From: Nocardioides szechwanensis
GTDB taxonomy: Bacteria; Actinomycetota; Actinomycetes; Propionibacteriales; Nocardioidaceae
Assembly (NCBI RefSeq): GCF_900103935.1
Contig: NZ_FNIC01000012.1
Location: 1 to 64,000 of the forward strand
Length of the DNA stretch: 64,000 nucleotides
Reading direction: 5' to 3'
A program made the position numbers and the translations under genes. Position 1 is the stretch's first letter; every line of letters begins with the position of its first letter. Under the pieces are notes generated by a model. That model did not search any database, was not told where the DNA came from, and was given only the letters and a program-made list of their open reading frames with translations. Below, piece by piece: positions 60,813-64,000 of the stretch.

Positions 60813-61342
60813 GGCTGCTGGCAGGCTTGCTCCTGGTGGTGGTCGTGGCCAGCGGCTGCCGGACGGGAGACGACGTGAACGGCGGCACCGGCGACGACGC
60901 GGCCGCGGCCCTGGAGGCGCAGCGCGACGAGGTCCGGCAGGCCGCGGCCGACCTGGTGACCGGTGCGGTTGCCGCGTTGGGCGGCCGCCCGTCCAACACG
61001 ACCGGCGGCTTCGAGGGCTGCGAGTCGACGTTCAACGACGAGTACCGCACCTATCAATACCGCGCCTCCGGTCGCGTCGACGTCGACGCCGGCGCCGCGC
61101 GGCCCTACGTCGACGCGCTGGCCTCGGTGCTGAGCGACGCCGGCTTCGGCGAGCCGGTCGCGGGGGGGCGCCCGGGCGGGCAGACCCTGTCCGCCGAGCG
61201 GGGCGACCTGAGCGCCACGTTCTCCGAGCTGCCCGGCCAGGGCGACTACGTCCTGCTCACGGTGCACGGTCCGTGCGTCGAGGTGCCCGAGGACGACCGC
61301 GACGACTGGCTCACCCGCCCGGACCCCTCGCCGTACCTCTGA
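60809..61342 (+). CDS. lipoprotein, last gene of the WXG-hydrolase cluster
   Basis: The protein has 177 residues from ATG 60809, overlapping the hydrolase stop by ATGA. The signal LLAGLLLVVVVASGC gives a lipidated C17. The mature part has an alpha-helical start (ALEAQRDEVRQAAADLVTGA) and a beta-rich body with two further cysteines in FEGCESTFND and HGPCVEVPED, which may form a disulfide. No family is recognised. Its place directly after the hydrolase fits an immunity or anchoring partner at the membrane, as described for T7SS lipase toxins of firmicutes. This is inference from gene order only. Confidence 0.7.
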   Translation: MRLLAGLLLVVVVASGCRTGDDVNGGTGDDAAAALEAQRDEVRQAAADLVTGAVAALGGRPSNTTGGFEGCESTFNDEYRTYQYRASGRVDVDAGAARPYVDALASVLSDAGFGEPVAGGRPGGQTLSAERGDLSATFSELPGQGDYVLLTVHGPCVEVPEDDRDDWLTRPDPSPYL

Positions 61343-61503
61343 CGGGCGTTGCCCCACCAGCAACACCCGCCTCGCCGGTATCGGCGTGCCTGCACGGTTC
61401 CGGCCGCTGCGAAACCTACGCTCGCTGACGGGTACGGCGAGGCGTGCGCGCGTCGTGTCCTCTTCCCCGAGCGCACGCTGGCACAGGGCTGCGAGGCACC
61501 AGC

Positions 61504-62532
61504 ATGGCGAACAGCTTCATCGGCCGCGACATGGCCGTGGACCTCGGCACCGCCAACACGCTGGTCTATGTCCGGCGCAAGGGCGTGGTGCTCGACGAGC
61601 CGAGCGTGGTGGCGGTCAACGACACCACCGGCGAGGTGCTCGCGGTCGGCCACGACGCCAAGCGGATGATCGGTCGCACCCCCGACAACATCACCGCCAT
61701 CCGGCCGCTCAAGGACGGCGTGATCGCCGACTTCGAGGCGACCGAGCAGATGCTGCGCTACTTCATCCAGCGCGTGCACCGCCGCCGCTACTTCGCCAAG
61801 CCCCGGATGGTCATCTGCGTGCCGAGCGGGGTCACCGCGGTCGAGCAGCGGGCGGTCAAGGAGGCCGGCTACCAGGCCGGCGCGCGCCGGGTCTACATCG
61901 TCGAGGAGCCGATGGCGGCCGCCATCGGCGCCGGGCTCCCGGTGCACCAGGCCACCGGCAACATGGTCGTCGACGTCGGCGGCGGCACCACCGAGGTCGC
62001 GGTCATCTCCCTCGGCGGCATCGTGACCAGCCTGTCCATCCGCACTGCCGGCGACGAGCTCGACCAGGCGATCGTGACCTGGATGAAGAAGGAGCACTCG
62101 CTGATGCTGGGCGAGCGCACCGCCGAGGAGGTCAAGATGACCCTCGGCTCGGCGTTCCCGTCGTCCAAGGAGCCCGAGGCGGAGATCCGCGGCCGCGACA
62201 TGGTCTCCGGCCTGCCGCGCACCGTCGTGGTGTCGGCCACCGAGATCCGCCAGGCGATCGAGGAGCCGCTCCACGCCATCGTCGACGCCGTACGCGTCAC
62301 CCTCGACCAGACCCCGCCCGAGCTGGCCGGCGACATCATGGACCGCGGCATCGTGCTCACCGGCGGCGGCGCCCTGCTGCGCGGCCTCGACGAGCGGCTG
62401 CGTCACGAGACCGGGATGCCGGTCCACATCGCCGAGGACCCGCTGCTCTCGGTCGCGCTCGGCGCCGGCCGCTGCGTCGAGGAGTTCGAGGCACTTCAGC
62501 AGGTCCTCGTCTCCGACAAGAGGCGCCTGTGA
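61504..62532 (+). CDS. mreB: rod shape-determining protein MreB
   Basis: The protein has 342 residues from ATG 61504 (MANSFIGRDMAVDLGTANTL); an upstream GTG-start extension is not conserved. The actin fold has phosphate loop 1 MAVDLGTANTLVYVRRKGVV and phosphate loop 2 MVVDVGGGTTEVAVISLGGI. The adenosine motif is GIVLTGGGALLRGLDERLRH. VEEPMAAAIGAGLPVHQATG is the MreB signature. It polymerises under the membrane and guides lateral wall synthesis. It begins the mreBCD operon. The 160-base region before it shows no clear ribosome binding site or -10. Confidence 0.96.
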   Translation: MANSFIGRDMAVDLGTANTLVYVRRKGVVLDEPSVVAVNDTTGEVLAVGHDAKRMIGRTPDNITAIRPLKDGVIADFEATEQMLRYFIQRVHRRRYFAKPRMVICVPSGVTAVEQRAVKEAGYQAGARRVYIVEEPMAAAIGAGLPVHQATGNMVVDVGGGTTEVAVISLGGIVTSLSIRTAGDELDQAIVTWMKKEHSLMLGERTAEEVKMTLGSAFPSSKEPEAEIRGRDMVSGLPRTVVVSATEIRQAIEEPLHAIVDAVRVTLDQTPPELAGDIMDRGIVLTGGGALLRGLDERLRHETGMPVHIAEDPLLSVALGAGRCVEEFEALQQVLVSDKRRL

Positions 62533-63479
62533 TGCGACCCGACCCGACCCGAGAGCGGCGCTGGAGGCCCACCGGCCTCGGCGCCTCCGGAGGCTCCGGC
62601 CGGCACGGCCAGCCCCCGCGCGGGCTCGTCGTCGCGCTGCTGCTGGCGTGCGCGACCCTGATCACCCTCGACTACCAGGGCGGCAACGACTCCCCGGTCG
62701 AGCCGGTGCGCCGGGTCATGGGCGAGGTCTACGGCCCGGTCGAGGTCGGCGTCGCCACCGCCATCCGCCCCGTGGTGTCGATCCCGCGCTGGCTGCGCTC
62801 CCAGGACTCCATGCGCGACGAGATCGACGACCTCGAGGCCCAGAACGCCGAGCTCCGCCAGCAGGTCAACACCGCCGGCTACGACCGCAACAAGCTCGCC
62901 GAGTACGACGGGCTGACCGCCGCCGCGGGCAGCCTCGGCTACGCGCTGGTCCCCGCCCGCGTGGTCGGCCTCGGCCCGTCCCAGTCCTTCTCGAGCACGG
63001 TCACCATCGACGCCGGCTCCCGCGCCGGTCTGCGCCCCGACATGACGGTCGTCAACAACGACGGGCTGGTCGGCCGGGTCCTGCGCGTCACCCGCACCAC
63101 CGCCACCGTCCTGCTGGTCATCGACGCCGACTCCGTCGTCGGCGGCCGGGTCGGCGAGAGCATGGAGATCGGGATGCTCCACGGCCGCGGCGTGCTCGGC
63201 GACGAGGGCCGCCTCGACCTGGAGCTGATCGACACCTCCGTGGTGCCCAACCGCGGCGACACCGTCGTCACGTGGGGCAGCGAGAGCGGCGCCCCCTACG
63301 TCGCCGGCGTCCCCGTCGGCCGGATCGAGACCGTCTTCTCCAACGTGCGTGACGGGTCGCAGCGCGCGGTGATCGCGCCGTTCGTCGACTTCGGCGCGCT
63401 CGACCTGGTCGGCGTGGTCGTGCCGTCCGGCACCGACAGCGACCGCGCCGTGGTCGAGGCCGACGGGAGCATCCGATGA
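62532..63479 (+). CDS. mreC: rod shape-determining protein MreC
   Basis: The protein has 315 residues from ATG 62532, overlapping the mreB stop by one base; GTG 62529 is an alternative. A basic N-terminus precedes one membrane helix (GLVVALLLACATLITLDYQG). A coiled coil follows (SMRDEIDDLEAQNAELRQQV), then two beta barrels with ALVPARVVGLGPSQSFSSTV, TIDAGSRAGLRPDMTVVNND, GLVGRVLRVTRTTATVLLVI and DADSVVGGRV. It links MreB inside with the wall synthases outside. It has no C-terminal low-complexity tail beyond the EADGSIR end. It is coupled to mreD by ATGA. Confidence 0.95.
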   Translation: MRPDPTRERRWRPTGLGASGGSGRHGQPPRGLVVALLLACATLITLDYQGGNDSPVEPVRRVMGEVYGPVEVGVATAIRPVVSIPRWLRSQDSMRDEIDDLEAQNAELRQQVNTAGYDRNKLAEYDGLTAAAGSLGYALVPARVVGLGPSQSFSSTVTIDAGSRAGLRPDMTVVNNDGLVGRVLRVTRTTATVLLVIDADSVVGGRVGESMEIGMLHGRGVLGDEGRLDLELIDTSVVPNRGDTVVTWGSESGAPYVAGVPVGRIETVFSNVRDGSQRAVIAPFVDFGALDLVGVVVPSGTDSDRAVVEADGSIR

Positions 63480-63988
63480 CTGGGATGCGCGCGTTCGTCG
63501 CCGTGCTGGCGGTCTCCGCGGCGCTGGTCCTCCAGGTCTCGGTCTTCTCGTACGTCGCGTGGCAGGGCGTGGTGCCCAACCTCGTGCTGCTGGTGGTTGT
63601 CGGCGCAGCCCTGGTGCGCGGCGCCCAGTTCGCGATGCTGCTCGGGTTCGCCGCGGGCGTGCTGCTCGACCTCGCCCCGCCGGCCGACCACGTCGCCGGC
63701 CGCTGGGCGCTCGCGCTGCTCGTCGTGGGCTACGTCGCCGGCCGGGTCGCGCTCGACGTCAAGCCCACGGTCACCGCCGTCGTCGCCACCGTCGCCGCGT
63801 CGTCGTTCCTCGGCACGTCGGTGTTCGCGATCAGCGGGATCCTATTGCGCGACCCGCCGATGGCGGTGCCCGACCTGCTCCAGGTCGTGGGCGCCTCCGT
63901 CCTGTGGGACGTCGTGCTCACGCCGTTCGTGCTGCCCCTGGTGATGACCATGTTCCGCCGGCTCGAGCCCGACCGGGCGACCTCGTGA
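63476..63988 (+). CDS. mreD: rod shape-determining protein MreD
   Basis: The protein has 170 residues from ATG 63476, overlapping mreC by four bases. Five hydrophobic helices are seen, such as RAFVAVLAVSAALVLQVSVF, PNLVLLVVVGAALVRGAQFA and MLLGFAAGVLLDLAPPADHV. The last two contain VTAVVATVAASSFLGTSVFA and LLQVVGASVLWDVVLTPFVL. The GVVPNLVLLVVV and GFAAGVLLDLAPP pair is the family hallmark. It is an integral partner of MreC in the elongation complex. Its stop overlaps the next GTG start, the expected position of the PBP2 transpeptidase gene. Confidence 0.93.
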   Translation: MTGMRAFVAVLAVSAALVLQVSVFSYVAWQGVVPNLVLLVVVGAALVRGAQFAMLLGFAAGVLLDLAPPADHVAGRWALALLVVGYVAGRVALDVKPTVTAVVATVAASSFLGTSVFAISGILLRDPPMAVPDLLQVVGASVLWDVVLTPFVLPLVMTMFRRLEPDRATS

Positions 63989-64000
63989 CCTCGTCGGCGT
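63985..64000 (+). CDS. start of next gene, probably PBP2 transpeptidase (mrdA), cut by window
   Basis: GTG 63985 overlaps the mreD stop as GTGA and reads V-T-S-S-A to the window edge. Only the operon order (mreB-mreC-mreD-mrdA) supports the identity; five codons cannot show a domain. Confidence 0.35.

Overview
The window is high-GC actinobacterial chromosome. The organism is most likely a member of the Nocardioidaceae, Nocardioides or a close relative. This rests on the very high GC at third codon positions, frequent GTG starts, a mycothiol-type Rv2466c family protein, the actinobacterial ClpP1/ClpP2 pair, and the chain tig / clpP1-clpP2-clpX / valS / folC-DUF4233 / ndk / mreBCD. The genus is an inference; no ribosomal RNA is present to confirm it.

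Region 1 (1-4031) is the decayed end of an integrative element next to a tRNA-Arg(UCU) gene. It holds a cut-off IS5-type transposase, an IS3 element with matched 25-bp ends but a frameshifted orfA, two unrecognised cargo genes with visibly lower GC (a small membrane protein and a secreted cysteine-containing protein), an IS3 orfA remnant, and the C-terminal half of a tyrosine recombinase pointing at the 3' end of the tRNA. Positions 1619-1888 hold nothing recognisable.

Region 2 (4.1-34 kb) is ordinary core and envelope or stress chromosome. It has a GlsB/YeaQ membrane protein; an Xaa-Pro aminopeptidase / Ser-Thr kinase / sensor lipoprotein operon; a PrsW protease with two dynamin-like GTPases; ssb; ettA; a MarR regulator; and a TetR-thiolase pair with a striking triple operator. 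It continues with a double hotdog thioesterase, an ECF-like sigma factor with a Gly-Gln-rich membrane protein, truncated globin, OsmC, MscS, aminopeptidase N, a CHAP amidase, an MMPL exporter with a divergent two-component system, an HNH endonuclease of the DUF222 family, a mycothiol nitroreductase-like protein and a GPP34 protein.

Region 3 (34-58 kb) carries translation and proteostasis genes: a PGRP amidase, metG, a LURP-one/scramblase protein, esterases, rpiB, nei, a SpoIIE-type phosphatase, tRNA-Gly and tRNA-Pro, trigger factor, clpP1-clpP2-clpX, valS, a GNAT protein, a SigE-family sigma factor with its membrane partner, an MSH/Zn-type alcohol dehydrogenase, folC, DUF4233, a flavin-binding PNPOx protein and ndk.

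Region 4 (58.2-64 kb) is a tightly overlapped four-gene cluster (unknown protein, WXG100-like protein, WXG-fused alpha/beta hydrolase, lipoprotein) that resembles a type VII secreted esterase with accessory proteins and a membrane-anchored partner. It is followed by mreB-mreC-mreD and the first codons of the next cell-shape gene.

Two features run through the window. Many genes have a -10-like hexamer (TAGGCT, TAGTGT, TAGACT or similar) exactly 6-7 bases before the start codon, which implies leaderless mRNAs. Most operons are knitted together by 1-4 base ATGA or GTGA overlaps. Of the uncharacterised material, the best candidates are the 58.2-61.3 kb module, the triple CTAC-N4-GTAG operator at 17.5 kb and the hairpin abutting the ssb ribosome binding site.
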